Of a stretch of 64,000 nt of DNA, positions 46,213 to 55,642 are shown one piece after another. Each line of letters begins with the position of its first letter. Positions within the stretch are counted from its first letter, which is position 1. Both the position numbers and the translations under genes were made by a program. The notes under the pieces are model-generated. The model saw only the letters and a list, made by a program, of their open reading frames with translations, was not told where the DNA came from and ran no database searches. Source of the stretch: Alistipes sp. (lineage in GTDB: Bacteria > Bacteroidota > Bacteroidia > Bacteroidales > Rikenellaceae); contig JAFQHI010000017.1 of NCBI GenBank assembly GCA_017398045.1, forward strand, positions 62,001 through 126,000, in the 5' to 3' direction.

Positions 46213-47179
46213 TGTCATCATCCCCATCTACGGAGTAGAGCACTTTATTGAGAGATGTGCGAGGTCGCTCATGGAGCAGACGCTTGGCGAGGTGGAGTTT
46301 ATCTTCGTCGATGATGCTTCTCCTGACCGAAGCATCGAGATTTTGCGTCGCACACTCACCGACTACCCTAATCGCCAACAGCAGGTGCGCATCCTGACGC
46401 ACGAGGTCAACAAAGGACTGCCGGCAGCTCGCAACACAGGATTGGCCGTAGCCACAGGCGAATATATTTTCCACTGCGACAGCGACGACTATGTGGAGCG
46501 CGAGATGTTGGCAGAGATGTACGAGGCGGCCAAGAAGGCCGATGCAGATATTGTTTGGAGCGACTATTATGATTCATACGAACATAATGAGCGTTACTTA
46601 AAACAACCCGTATATCACACAGCACATGATGCATTATGTGGCATGTTATGCGGACGAATGAAATACAATGTTTGGAATAAATTAGTCCGTAAATCGCTCT
46701 ATCACGACTACCACATCACGTATCCCGCAGGACATAGTATGGGAGAAGATATGACGATGATTAAATTGTTTAGTCGCGCTTCAAAAGTACTATACCATCC
46801 TCATGCATATTACCACTATGTTAAATGGAATGTTGGTTCCATGACAGCCAAATATACGCAAAAGCACCTGGACGCCTTGGAATACAACGTACGTGATATA
46901 ATCTTTTATTTAAAGAATAACTATCAACATCCTATTGATATTGAGTTAGCTTGTTTTCAGCTCGAAGCAAAATGGGTGTTCCTCATAAGTAACCAGTGGG
47001 AAGATTATAGACGATGGTCTGCCTGGTTTCCGGAGAGCCACCCATTTATATGGAAAAACAAGTACGTTTCCTTCCGAGTTCGGCTGATAGAGTGGCTTGC
47101 ATACCGCAAACAATATTGGCTCGTTTGGGTTCATTATCATATTGTTATTAAATTTTTATATAGTATTATCTATAAATAA
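46202..47179 (+). CDS. family 2 glycosyltransferase
   Basis: 325 residues. KISVIIPIYGVEHFIERCARS, FIFVDDASPDRS and DSDD in YIFHCDSDDYV are GT2 signatures. I start at the ATG at 46202, because the upstream extension to 46145 adds a segment with no family pattern and a GT2 fold begins at MKISVI. The first 360 nt are more GC-rich than the rest, which suggests a recombinant gene. The polymerase gene follows after 5 nt. Confidence 0.9.
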   Translation: MKISVIIPIYGVEHFIERCARSLMEQTLGEVEFIFVDDASPDRSIEILRRTLTDYPNRQQQVRILTHEVNKGLPAARNTGLAVATGEYIFHCDSDDYVEREMLAEMYEAAKKADADIVWSDYYDSYEHNERYLKQPVYHTAHDALCGMLCGRMKYNVWNKLVRKSLYHDYHITYPAGHSMGEDMTMIKLFSRASKVLYHPHAYYHYVKWNVGSMTAKYTQKHLDALEYNVRDIIFYLKNNYQHPIDIELACFQLEAKWVFLISNQWEDYRRWSAWFPESHPFIWKNKYVSFRVRLIEWLAYRKQYWLVWVHYHIVIKFLYSIIYK

Positions 47180-47184
47180 TACAG

Positions 47185-48486
47185 ATGAAAAAAACATTGC
47201 CAATCTTAGGGGGAATAATTATAACTAGTTTCTATTTTTTCCCCTTTGAATTTTCTTTTTTACCGGGCATCAATACCAAGATGGCACTAGCCGGTATTGG
47301 ACTGGTATTACTTGGGCTAAATCTAGGACGTTCTCGAGAATCGTTATTTCGAAAAGATATCACAATAGCTTCGCTTCTAGCTGGTGCGGTGTCACTCATT
47401 GGATTTATAGCAACTATATACAACAACACAACCGACTATAGTTACGCTAGCTATCTAATATCCATGTGGGTTTGGCTAAGTGGGGCATATGTTGTTATTC
47501 TATTCTTAAAATGGATTCATGGTTGTATAACTCCTCAATTAGTCTGCAATTATTTGATTGCTGTCTGCACAATACAATGTATTATTGCCATTTCCATGGA
47601 ATTCAACGACTCTTTAAAATTTTTCGTTGACGGATTTCTTGGCGGAGAAGGATTCATGGGAAAAAATGAGGGTCGTCTTTACGGTATTGGTGCAGCCTTG
47701 GATGTAGCCGGCTCCCGTTTTGCGACTATGCTCATTGCGATTGCATTTTTTTGTTCTCGCCCCGATTTATACATACAATCAAATAGACAAATCTTATTAT
47801 ATCTTATTGCCTTTTTCATTATACTCTTAATCGGGAATATGATGGCTCGCACGACCATTATTGGCGGTGTTATTGCGATTGCATACTATATATGTAATGC
47901 GATATTTAGACGAAAGCGGGGCTTGCACAATTATAAAATCGGATGGTGGTTAATCGGATGCTCCTTTCTCACTATCATAGTAGTTAGTTATTTATACCTA
48001 ACAAATCCGGTGATTGAAAAACACGTAAGATTTGCGTTTGAGGGTTTCTTCTCATTAGCCGAAACTGGTCAATGGGAAGTCCAATCAAACAACCAACTCT
48101 TACACCATTGGGACGCCATTCCTCAAGAGTTTCGCACATGGATGATTGGCGATGGCTATTTTCAGGCTCATAAAACTGATCCCTATTATCTTGGCCCAGT
48201 GTGGGGCGATTTCTACCATTCTACAGATGTTGGCTATTGGCGTTTTATTTACTACTTTGGCTTAATAGGTCTTTTAGCCTTTTCCGCTTTTTTATGTTAT
48301 GTCACCTATGCTTGTAGCAAAAATCATCCAACATTCAAACTTCTATGCTGGCTTATTTTAATAACTAATTTCATTATTTGGGCAAAAGTATCGACAGATC
48401 TTTTCTTAGTATTCGCTTTACTTTTAGTAATCCCAAAAGAGCCAAACGACACCATTGTTCCTCAACAAATACCTGTCTCCGATTAA
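47185..48486 (+). CDS. Wzy-like polysaccharide polymerase, O-antigen ligase family
   Basis: 433-residue integral membrane protein with about 11-12 hydrophobic segments and one larger periplasmic loop (about residues 280-360), the layout of Wzy polymerases. It should join flipped repeat units at the periplasmic face. Sequence identity in this family is low, so the call rests on topology and position between glycosyltransferases, flippase and acyltransferase. Confidence 0.75.
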   Translation: MKKTLPILGGIIITSFYFFPFEFSFLPGINTKMALAGIGLVLLGLNLGRSRESLFRKDITIASLLAGAVSLIGFIATIYNNTTDYSYASYLISMWVWLSGAYVVILFLKWIHGCITPQLVCNYLIAVCTIQCIIAISMEFNDSLKFFVDGFLGGEGFMGKNEGRLYGIGAALDVAGSRFATMLIAIAFFCSRPDLYIQSNRQILLYLIAFFIILLIGNMMARTTIIGGVIAIAYYICNAIFRRKRGLHNYKIGWWLIGCSFLTIIVVSYLYLTNPVIEKHVRFAFEGFFSLAETGQWEVQSNNQLLHHWDAIPQEFRTWMIGDGYFQAHKTDPYYLGPVWGDFYHSTDVGYWRFIYYFGLIGLLAFSAFLCYVTYACSKNHPTFKLLCWLILITNFIIWAKVSTDLFLVFALLLVIPKEPNDTIVPQQIPVSD

Positions 48487-48503
48487 TATACGACTATACA
48501 AGC

Positions 48504-49619
48504 ATGAAACAAAGAATAGAATACATAGATGCGCTTCGAGGTTTTACGATGATATTGGTAGTGTTTGCTCACCTTGAAGGTTTCTGCTTATTAAAAGAAG
48601 GTTTTGGCTCACTCACGCCTCTCAATTCCCTCTTTCAATCTTTCAGGATGCCTCTATTCTTTTTCGTCAGCGGATTCATTGCATTTAAAACAACATCACA
48701 CGGTAGGGGGGGGGAACGATTTTTTCGAGCGAGTATAAAAAAAGCTAAAGTTATTATTCCGACCTTATTTTTCGGATTAATATACACCTACTTATATATA
48801 GACAAAGACTTAATTTTTTTTATCACTGATGCAGCCAAAGGAGGTTATTGGTTTACTCTTGTCTTGCTAGAAATCTTTATAATTTATTACATCGTTAACC
48901 TATTATTACCACTCCAGGGGAATGTAGAAAAATCGCGACTTGTTGACAAATGGACTATTGCACTAATATGCCTTAGTATATTTTTATACTTAATTAAATT
49001 ACCCCTAAAGCTAAATCCAACTCTTCAATTATTCGGAGATATAACAAGTTTACACTATACATGTGAGTATTTTCAATTCTTTTCATTTGGTTTATTATCT
49101 GCAAGATACAGCAAATTCACCACAAACATACTAGGCAATTCCAAATTGTGTGCAATAACCATTATATCATTCTTCACCCTTTGGTATATCAAGACTTATT
49201 ACATAGTTCCTCATGAAACATTTAGCATAGATTATTGGAAAATTACAGCAACCGTCTTTGATTCTCTGACTGGTTATTTAGGAATACTCACAATATTTGG
49301 CTGTTTTAGAAAGTATCAAAATTACTTGTCTACAGCAACAAAAGTAGGACGGTTGTTATCATTTATTGGCCGCAGAACACTTGATATATATCTATTACAT
49401 TACTTCTTTTTATCGCCCATGCCAAGCATTGGTGCATGGTTGGAAAAGAATCCCAACATAGTTGTCGAGCTATCAACAGGTTTAATATTATCTTTACTCA
49501 TTATTGGCTGTTGCCTCCTTATCAGTCAATTATTAAGGACAAGCAATTTCTTGGCGCAATGGTTGTTTGGCGCAAAAAAGACAATCGTGCCTGATACCCA
49601 TAAACATATCACTACGTGA
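48504..49619 (+). CDS. acyltransferase family 3 membrane protein with G9 tract
   Basis: 371 residues, about ten TM segments. RIEYIDALRGFTMILVVFAHLEG is the classical N-terminal motif of OafA/NodX-type O-acyltransferases. It acetylates or otherwise acylates a sugar of the polysaccharide. The start at 48504 fits the motif; the longer frame back to 48378 overlaps the polymerase gene. Codons near residue 70 contain nine consecutive G (48706-48714); loss or gain of one G would put the gene out of frame, so it may be phase-variable. The stop overlaps the next gene by 4 nt. Confidence 0.9.
   Translation: MKQRIEYIDALRGFTMILVVFAHLEGFCLLKEGFGSLTPLNSLFQSFRMPLFFFVSGFIAFKTTSHGRGGERFFRASIKKAKVIIPTLFFGLIYTYLYIDKDLIFFITDAAKGGYWFTLVLLEIFIIYYIVNLLLPLQGNVEKSRLVDKWTIALICLSIFLYLIKLPLKLNPTLQLFGDITSLHYTCEYFQFFSFGLLSARYSKFTTNILGNSKLCAITIISFFTLWYIKTYYIVPHETFSIDYWKITATVFDSLTGYLGILTIFGCFRKYQNYLSTATKVGRLLSFIGRRTLDIYLLHYFFLSPMPSIGAWLEKNPNIVVELSTGLILSLLIIGCCLLISQLLRTSNFLAQWLFGAKKTIVPDTHKHITT
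48706..48714 (+). repeat. homopolymeric G9 tract inside acyltransferase gene
   Basis: Nine G in a row, in frame within an otherwise AT-rich gene. Such tracts mutate often by slippage. It is the longest homopolymeric G run seen in the window. Confidence 0.85.
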
Positions 49620-50755
49620 AACTCATCTACTGCATACACTCGGTTTATAATCCGGGGGGGATGGAGCGGGTACTCCTGAACAAGGTCTCCTTTTTGGTGG
49701 AGAAGTTAGGATGGGAGATTCTGATTGTCACCACCGACCAGCACAATCGGCCACCCTTCTACCCCTTCCCGAGTCAGGTTCGGATGGTCGATTTAGGAAT
49801 CAACTACTCCGAGGATAACAAGTTGGGTACCATAGCCAAAGTGCGAGGCTACTTGCGTCGGCGCAAGATGCACAAAAAGGCTCTCACCGAACTCCTAATG
49901 CGCGAAAAGGCCGACATCGTCATTTCGCTCTACCCGTCGGAATCCTCCTTTCTCTGCGATATCCGCGATGGCAGCAAGAAGGTATTGGAGTTGCATTTCT
50001 GCAAATTCTTCCGTCTGCAATATGGGCGTAAGGGGTTGATGGGACTCATTGACCGCTATCGCACCTGGCTCGACGAGCGCATTGTACGCCGCTTCGACCG
50101 TTTTGTCGTACTCACCGAGGAGGACAAAGGCTACTGGGGAAATCTGCCCAATTTGGAGGTTATTCCCAATGCTGCCCTCTTCATTGCACCTCGTCTCTCC
50201 ACCCAAACCGAAAAGCGGGTTATTGCCGTCGGACGACTCGATTACCAGAAAGGGTTTGACCGCCTGATTCAAGCGTGGAGACTCGTACAACAAAATCCGG
50301 GATGCCAAGATTGGCGATTGGACATTTTCGGTCAAGGCGAGTGGCAAGAGATGCTCGAAGCGATGATTCATGAATATGGATTGACACACTCGGCTCACAT
50401 CAATACCCCCTCCAAGCGGATTGGTGAAGAGTACGCCGCCAGCTCGTTACTGGTTATGAGTTCTCACTATGAAGGGTTCCCGATGGTGATGATAGAAGCG
50501 ATGGCGTGCGGCCTTCCGGTCGTCGCTTTTGATTTCAAATGCGGGCCGAAGGATATCATTCTGGAGGGGCAAAACGGAATCATTGTACCCGAAGGCGATA
50601 TTCCACAATTAGCCCAGGCCATCACACAGCTTATTGAGCAAGAATCCCTGCGCAAAGCCATGTCTAAAGAGGCTCGGGAAGTCACCAATCGTTACTCCGA
50701 GGAGCGCATCATGCAACAATGGATTGACCTCTTCACTTCGCTTGTTTCTCGATGA
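49616..50755 (+). CDS. family 4 glycosyltransferase
   Basis: 379 residues, GT-B fold. The N-terminal domain starts MKLIYCIHSVYNPGGMERVL; the C-terminal domain has AVGRLDYQKGFDRLI and the EGFPMVMIEAMACGLPVV block with the catalytic E. The GTG start overlaps the acyltransferase stop (GTGA). A G7 run (49654-49660) encodes the PGGM motif. From here on the sequence is GC-rich again. The next gene overlaps by 4 nt. Confidence 0.9.
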   Translation: MKLIYCIHSVYNPGGMERVLLNKVSFLVEKLGWEILIVTTDQHNRPPFYPFPSQVRMVDLGINYSEDNKLGTIAKVRGYLRRRKMHKKALTELLMREKADIVISLYPSESSFLCDIRDGSKKVLELHFCKFFRLQYGRKGLMGLIDRYRTWLDERIVRRFDRFVVLTEEDKGYWGNLPNLEVIPNAALFIAPRLSTQTEKRVIAVGRLDYQKGFDRLIQAWRLVQQNPGCQDWRLDIFGQGEWQEMLEAMIHEYGLTHSAHINTPSKRIGEEYAASSLLVMSSHYEGFPMVMIEAMACGLPVVAFDFKCGPKDIILEGQNGIIVPEGDIPQLAQAITQLIEQESLRKAMSKEAREVTNRYSEERIMQQWIDLFTSLVSR

Positions 50756-51987
50756 AAAAGTTATTACAAATCAATCCGGTCGTCCGCATTTCCACCTCTA
50801 CGGGACGCATCATGCAGGAGATTGGCGAACTTGCCATCGAACGCGGCTGGGAGAGTTATATTGCCTACAGCAAAGGGCGAGACGGCATCAAACCCTGCAA
50901 ATCAAAGCTCGTCCCCGTAGGCAATAAATGGAGTGTGCGTTGGCACGGCATCATGACACGCCTTTTCGATCGTCACGGGTTGGCCTCGACGCGTGCCACG
51001 AAGGCTTTTATCCGACAAATCGAGCGGATTCAACCCGACATCATCCACATCCACAACATCCACGGCTACTTCCTGAACTACAAGGTATTATTCGATTTTT
51101 TAGCTCGATACGGGAAACCTGTTATTTGGACCGTACATGATTGCTGGCTCTATACAGGACATTGCTATTATTATAGTTATCAAAGATGCTCGAAGTGGGA
51201 GCAACATTGCCAGCAATGCCCTCAAAAACGTAAATTCCCGAGTAGCTACTTATTCGACCGTTCCTCTCGAAATTTCGATGATAAACGTCTCGCTTTTAAT
51301 GCCTTGCTACCGAACGGTATGCATATCGTTCCCGTCTCCGACTGGATGCGGGGAGAGATGAGTCGTTCTTTCCTCAAAGATTACCCCTATCAGGTCATCC
51401 ACAACGGCATCGACACCGCACTCTTCGCACCATGTGATCCCGTGGAGATTCGAACCCGATACCACATCCCTGCCGACAAAAAAATCTATCTGGGCGTCGC
51501 CAGCATCTGGAGTGACGAAAAGGGCTTGGCTGAATTCAAGCGCATGGCTACACAACTCTCAGAGGATGAAGTAATCGTCATGGTCGGTGTAAGTGAGGTC
51601 ATCAAAAAGCAGTTGCCCGACAACATCATCTCTATCGCTCGCACCGAGAATATCAAGCAATTGGCAGCACTCTACTCGGCAGCTACCGCCTTTATCAACC
51701 CCACATGGCAGGATAACTACCCGACCGTGAATCTGGAGGCTATCTCTTGTGGAACGCCTGTCGTGACCTATCGTACCGGTGGCAGCATCGAGTCCATCAC
51801 CCCCGACACGGGAAGCATTGTCGAACAAGGAGACGTAGAGGGGCTATTACGCGCAGCACGCGACATCAAACAACGAGGGAAGAGCTATTTCACGGAGCGT
51901 TGTCGCGACTATGCCTTGGCCTATTTCAAAAAAGAAGACCGCTACCAAGAATACCTCGAACTCTACGAAAAGCTGCTCAACGAATAG
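50752..51987 (+). CDS. family 4 glycosyltransferase
   Basis: 411 residues, GT-B fold. It begins MKKLLQINPVVRISTSTGRI; the acceptor domain has IIHIHNIHGYFLNYK and WTVHDCWLYTGHCYYY, a pattern of WcaC/fucosyl- or colanic-type transferases. The donor domain has LGVASIWSDEKGL, then NPTWQDNYPTVNLEAISCGTPVV. Last gene of locus A; a strong terminator follows. Confidence 0.9.
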   Translation: MKKLLQINPVVRISTSTGRIMQEIGELAIERGWESYIAYSKGRDGIKPCKSKLVPVGNKWSVRWHGIMTRLFDRHGLASTRATKAFIRQIERIQPDIIHIHNIHGYFLNYKVLFDFLARYGKPVIWTVHDCWLYTGHCYYYSYQRCSKWEQHCQQCPQKRKFPSSYLFDRSSRNFDDKRLAFNALLPNGMHIVPVSDWMRGEMSRSFLKDYPYQVIHNGIDTALFAPCDPVEIRTRYHIPADKKIYLGVASIWSDEKGLAEFKRMATQLSEDEVIVMVGVSEVIKKQLPDNIISIARTENIKQLAALYSAATAFINPTWQDNYPTVNLEAISCGTPVVTYRTGGSIESITPDTGSIVEQGDVEGLLRAARDIKQRGKSYFTERCRDYALAYFKKEDRYQEYLELYEKLLNE

Positions 51988-52010
51988 CCGAATTTACAAC
52001 TCGATGAAAG

Positions 52011-52034
52011 CCGACCTCAAAGGTCGGTTTTTTT
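52011..52034 (+). terminator. intrinsic terminator of polysaccharide locus A
   Basis: CCGACCT, loop CAA, AGGTCGG, then seven T, 24 nt past the stop of the last glycosyltransferase gene. Confidence 0.9.
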
Positions 52035-52194
52035 GTTCTCACTTTTCAGGTTGTTTCGATAGAAAGGTTGTCTAAAGGGATGGAGAGCGGGGAGGGTGGG
52101 AGGAGCGGGAAGAGAGGCGGGCAAAAAATTGGGTGTAAGGGGTTGAGAGAGATGTCGTAAAAACGAAAAAAAGTTGTAAAAAAAGCCTTGAAAA

Positions 52195-52226
52195 TTTCAT
52201 TATTAGCATAGAGATATGTATATTTG
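52195..52226 (+). promoter_or_regulatory. promoter of polysaccharide locus B (TTTC-N20-TATATTTG)
   Basis: -7 box TATATTTG (52219-52226) is an exact TAnnTTTG match, with TTTC at 52195-52198 as -33 box. The layout is the same as at 38151-38180. Start of transcription near 52233. Between the terminator and this promoter (52035-52194) nothing else is recognised. Confidence 0.65.
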
Positions 52227-52232
52227 CACGGA

Positions 52233-52436
52233 ATATCCACTCCTCTCTGCGCCGGTTTTCCGGACGGTGATGGAGCGAAATACAAGGCTTAAGTGATTAA
52301 GAATCAGCGTATTTTATGATTCTTAAAGCCCTCGAGGTATGCTCAAACGGCAACAAAACAACTTATAACAAGTTCCCAAAAGAGCCAAATTTGAGTTTTT
52401 TAGCAGCTCAAAATTCACAAAAAAAACGGGTAAAAG
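52233..52436 (+). ncRNA. structured leader RNA B of the polysaccharide locus
   Basis: About 200-nt leader. A first hairpin is centred on CCGGTTTTCCGG (52252-52263), enclosed by CTCC/GGAG. A second stem TTAAGAATCA (52297-52306) pairs with TGATTCTTAA (52317-52326), followed directly by AGCCCTCGAGGTATGC (52327-52342), identical to leader A. A third hairpin TTTGAG/CTCAAA (52390-52412) precedes the ATG. Relative to leader A the second stem shows a compensatory G-C to A-T change, which supports a selected RNA structure. Confidence 0.6.
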
Positions 52437-53567
52437 ATGACATCACTCAAGGTATTGCAACTTGGAAAATTCTATCCCATCCGCGGTGGGGTGGAGAAGG
52501 TGATGTACGACCTGATGACAGGCTTGTCGGAGCAGGGCGTTCGGTGCGATATGCTTTGTGCCGTAGAGGGTAAAAGCGAGACGATTCGTCTGAACGACCA
52601 CGCCAACCTGATTTGCTGTCATGCCGTGAAGAAGGTGGCCGCGACGATGATTTCGCCCTCGATGGTGTGGACCTTGCGCAAGATTTGCCGCGAGTACGAC
52701 ATCATCCACATCCACCATCCCGACCCGATGGCCTGCCTCGCGCTCTTCCTTTCGGGCTACAAGGGGCGTGTCATCTTGCATTGGCACAGCGACATTCTCA
52801 AGCAGAAGAACCTGCTGAAGCTCTACCGACCGTTGCAGCGTTGGCTCATCAACCGTGCCGAGCGCATTGTCGGCACCACACCGCTCTACCTGCAGGAGTC
52901 GCCCTTTTTGACCGATGTGCAGGAGAAGACCGTCTGTGTCCCCATCGGCATCGTACCTCCTGCGGATGATAGTGGCAACACGGCCGGGGAGGAGATTCGT
53001 CAGCAGTTCCCCGACAAGACAATCATCTTCTCGTTGGGACGTCTGGTCGAGTACAAGGGGTTCGAACACCTGATTGAGGCGGCCCGCTACCTCAACGACC
53101 GATTTGTCATCCTCATTGGTGGCAGCGGCCCTCTGAAAGAGCAGCTGCAGGCTAAAATCGACCATTTTGGTCTTGGCGAAAAGGTGAAATTGTTAGGTTT
53201 TTTGAGCGAGAAGGAGCTGCCGGCCTACTACAAGGCTTGCGACCTCTTCTGCCTTTCGTCGGTGTACAAGACCGAGGCTTTCGGCATCGTGCAGATTGAG
53301 GCCATGAGCTACGCAAAACCCGTTGTCGCCACCACCATCGAGGGTTCCGGCGTCCATTGGGTCAATGCCGAAGGTGAGTCGGGTCTCAATGCCAAGAAGG
53401 GCGATGCCCGCGCTTTGGCCAAGGCGATGCGTGCCATCACCTCCCATCCGATGATTTATGCCCGCTATTCGGAGGGTGCAAAGCAACGCTTCAAGGCCAT
53501 GTTTACCCTCGAAAAGATGGTCAATAATATGCTGGCCGTCTACACCAAAAAAGAAGAAACACGTTAA
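52437..53567 (+). CDS. family 4 glycosyltransferase
   Basis: 376 residues, GT-B fold. It starts MTSLKVLQLGKFYPIRGGVEK. Donor-domain motifs are FSLGRLVEYKGFEHLIEA and SVYKTEAFGIVQIEAMSYAKPVV. First gene of locus B, directly after the structured leader. The sugar transferase gene follows after 24 nt. DNA here is GC-rich like the core genome, unlike locus A. Confidence 0.92.
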   Translation: MTSLKVLQLGKFYPIRGGVEKVMYDLMTGLSEQGVRCDMLCAVEGKSETIRLNDHANLICCHAVKKVAATMISPSMVWTLRKICREYDIIHIHHPDPMACLALFLSGYKGRVILHWHSDILKQKNLLKLYRPLQRWLINRAERIVGTTPLYLQESPFLTDVQEKTVCVPIGIVPPADDSGNTAGEEIRQQFPDKTIIFSLGRLVEYKGFEHLIEAARYLNDRFVILIGGSGPLKEQLQAKIDHFGLGEKVKLLGFLSEKELPAYYKACDLFCLSSVYKTEAFGIVQIEAMSYAKPVVATTIEGSGVHWVNAEGESGLNAKKGDARALAKAMRAITSHPMIYARYSEGAKQRFKAMFTLEKMVNNMLAVYTKKEETR

Positions 53568-53591
53568 CTGATAATAGCTTATTGAACCAAC

Positions 53592-54251
53592 ATGAATCGT
53601 CTGTCACAACCTATTGAAGAGAGAGGATGTAGTAGAGAGAGTACCATTACAGTGAAACAACCATCTATTGTTGCACGCTTCTTCAAGCGCACATTCGACA
53701 TCGTATGTGCCGTGATTGGACTGATTACCTTTTCGTGGCTGATGCTCATTATCTGGGTGGCCATCAAATTAGAGGACCATGGACCGGCCATCTTCCACCA
53801 GGAGCGTATCGGATTGGGCGGCAAGCCCTTCACGTTGCACAAATTCCGTTCGATGATTGTCGAAGCCGAGGCGGATGGTGCGCAACTCTATCACGATGGC
53901 GATGATAGACTGACGAAGGTGGGCCGTTTCATCCGCGACCACCATATCGACGAGTTGCCGCAGCTCTGGAACGTGCTGAAGGGCGATATGTCGTTCGTGG
54001 GATATCGTCCCGAGCGTCAGGTCTTTATCGACCAAATCATGGAGCATGATCCGCGCTACGAGTTGCTCTATGTGATGCGTCCGGGTCTCTTCTCGATGGC
54101 CACGCTCTACAACGGCTACACGGACACGATGGAGAAGATGCTGGAGCGTCTGCGCATGGACCTGGAGTATATGACCAACTGCTCGTTCTGGCTCGACATG
54201 AAGATTATCACGCTGACGGCCGTGTCGATTCTCACGGGCAAGAAATTTTAA
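53592..54251 (+). CDS. undecaprenyl-phosphate sugar phosphotransferase (initiating transferase)
   Basis: 219 residues. One N-terminal hydrophobic segment (about 34-57) leads into a bacterial sugar transferase domain: KRTFDIVCAVIGLI, HKFRSM, LPQLWNVLKGDMSFVGYRPER, and a C-terminal LDMKIITLT. It transfers a sugar 1-phosphate to undecaprenyl phosphate and so starts repeat-unit synthesis. It is the short (PglC-like plus one helix) type. It is likely to serve both polysaccharide regions, because locus A has no initiating enzyme of its own. Confidence 0.92.
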   Translation: MNRLSQPIEERGCSRESTITVKQPSIVARFFKRTFDIVCAVIGLITFSWLMLIIWVAIKLEDHGPAIFHQERIGLGGKPFTLHKFRSMIVEAEADGAQLYHDGDDRLTKVGRFIRDHHIDELPQLWNVLKGDMSFVGYRPERQVFIDQIMEHDPRYELLYVMRPGLFSMATLYNGYTDTMEKMLERLRMDLEYMTNCSFWLDMKIITLTAVSILTGKKF

Positions 54252-54268
54252 CCTCAAAGAAGCTATCG

Positions 54269-54541
54269 ATGCGACGCAACCCGAGACTCAAACTGCGGAA
54301 AATCGGCAAGATGTACATGATTGTCGATTCGCAAAGCGGGGCAGCCAATCTGACCAACGTCTATCAGCTGAACGAGACGGCGGCCACCCTTTGGCAACGC
54401 GTCGGTGAGGAGCATTTTACCACCGAGCAGGCCGCTCAAATCCTTGTCGAGGAGTATGACGTAGAGCTGGCCGAAGCGCAACGCGACGTAGAGCAACTCT
54501 TGGAGCGTTGGCGCGAATTCGGGCTTATTATCAGCGAATAA
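54269..54541 (+). CDS. PqqD-family protein
   Basis: 90 residues. The fold is PqqD-like: KMYMIVDSQSGAANLTNVYQLNETAATLW, split by the typical turn, then helices ending ERWREFGLI. PqqD-like domains bind leader peptides in RiPP pathways, but this type also occurs in Bacteroidota polysaccharide loci without any precursor. No precursor peptide gene is visible nearby. It is 17 nt after the sugar transferase gene and 4 nt before a nucleotidyltransferase. Confidence 0.82.
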   Translation: MRRNPRLKLRKIGKMYMIVDSQSGAANLTNVYQLNETAATLWQRVGEEHFTTEQAAQILVEEYDVELAEAQRDVEQLLERWREFGLIISE

Positions 54542-54545
54542 AACG

Positions 54546-55640
54546 ATGCAATATACGGGAAAAACATATCGAGCCTTGCTGACGCTGCTGCAAGCCGGCC
54601 TTTGGGAGCGCAGACCACAAGATATCTCGATGTTTCCCCTCTCGGAGGCCGAGTGGCAATCGGTCTTCATTTTGGCACAACAACAGACCGTGTTGGGCAT
54701 CACCTACCGCGGATTGGACTACCTGCCCGAGCATCTTTTTCCGTCGGGCGACCTGATTTTCCGCTGGGTAGCCGAAATCGGTCTGATTGAGGAGCGTAAC
54801 CTGGAGAGCAACCAATCGCTCATCGAGTTACTGGAGCTGTTCGGCCAGGTGGGGCTGCGTCCCATCCTGCAAAAGGGGCAGGGTGTGGCCACCATGTACG
54901 ACCGGCCGTTGCTCCGTTCGTGTGGCGATATCGACCTCTGGTTTCCGAGCCACAAGGAGGCCGAGAAGGCCTTGGAAATCGTGCGAGGAAAGGGTTGCAC
55001 GCCCGAAAAGGCACCCGATGGCAGTTTCCACTACCATTGGCGCGGCATCGAGGTGGAACACCATCCCGACCTGATTGACCTTCAGGCCATTGGCGTAAAG
55101 CGTTGGGCGCGCAAGCAGGTCAAAGCCATGCAGCCCGCCACGGTTACCCTTCCCGAGCATCCCGAGCGAGCCATCCAGACCCCCTCGGCAACCATAAACC
55201 TGTTGCTCATCAATGCCCATATCTGCAAACACGCCATCGGTTTGGGCGTGGGATTGAGGCAGATGTGCGATATGGCCCGCGCCTATCATGCACTGCATCG
55301 TGAGGTCGATGGCGAACAGATTCGTTCCCTCTACCGACGTGCAGGCCTTGAGCGATGGAGCAACCTGTTGCACCGCTTTTTGGTCGATTACATCGGCCTG
55401 GAGGAGCATCTGCTCCCCTACCGCAGCAAATTGGAGGAGAGTGCGCGTCCGCTGCTGAAGGTGGTCCTGCGCGGAGGAAATTTCGGCCGTTACGCCGCCG
55501 ACCGCGAAGTGGTGATGGGCAACCTTTGGCAACGCAAATGGCACACGGCACTGAGCTTCGTGCGCAACTGCCGATTCTCGTTCCGCTATGCCCCTGCCGA
55601 GGCGATATGGACCGTATGGCAACTCGCTAAAGGGCAGTAA
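54546..55640 (+). CDS. uncharacterised nucleotidyltransferase family protein (NTP_transf_5-like)
   Basis: 364 residues. The nucleotidyltransferase core is RPILQKGQGVATMYDRPLLR followed by SCGDIDLWF with the expected Asp pair, at about residues 104-130. The rest is helical. Proteins of this type pair with PqqD-like and HPr-kinase-like proteins here and in lasso-peptide loci. The substrate is unknown. Spacing: 4 nt after the PqqD-like gene, 2 nt before the kinase-like gene. Confidence 0.8.
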   Translation: MQYTGKTYRALLTLLQAGLWERRPQDISMFPLSEAEWQSVFILAQQQTVLGITYRGLDYLPEHLFPSGDLIFRWVAEIGLIEERNLESNQSLIELLELFGQVGLRPILQKGQGVATMYDRPLLRSCGDIDLWFPSHKEAEKALEIVRGKGCTPEKAPDGSFHYHWRGIEVEHHPDLIDLQAIGVKRWARKQVKAMQPATVTLPEHPERAIQTPSATINLLLINAHICKHAIGLGVGLRQMCDMARAYHALHREVDGEQIRSLYRRAGLERWSNLLHRFLVDYIGLEEHLLPYRSKLEESARPLLKVVLRGGNFGRYAADREVVMGNLWQRKWHTALSFVRNCRFSFRYAPAEAIWTVWQLAKGQ

Positions 55641-55642
55641 GG

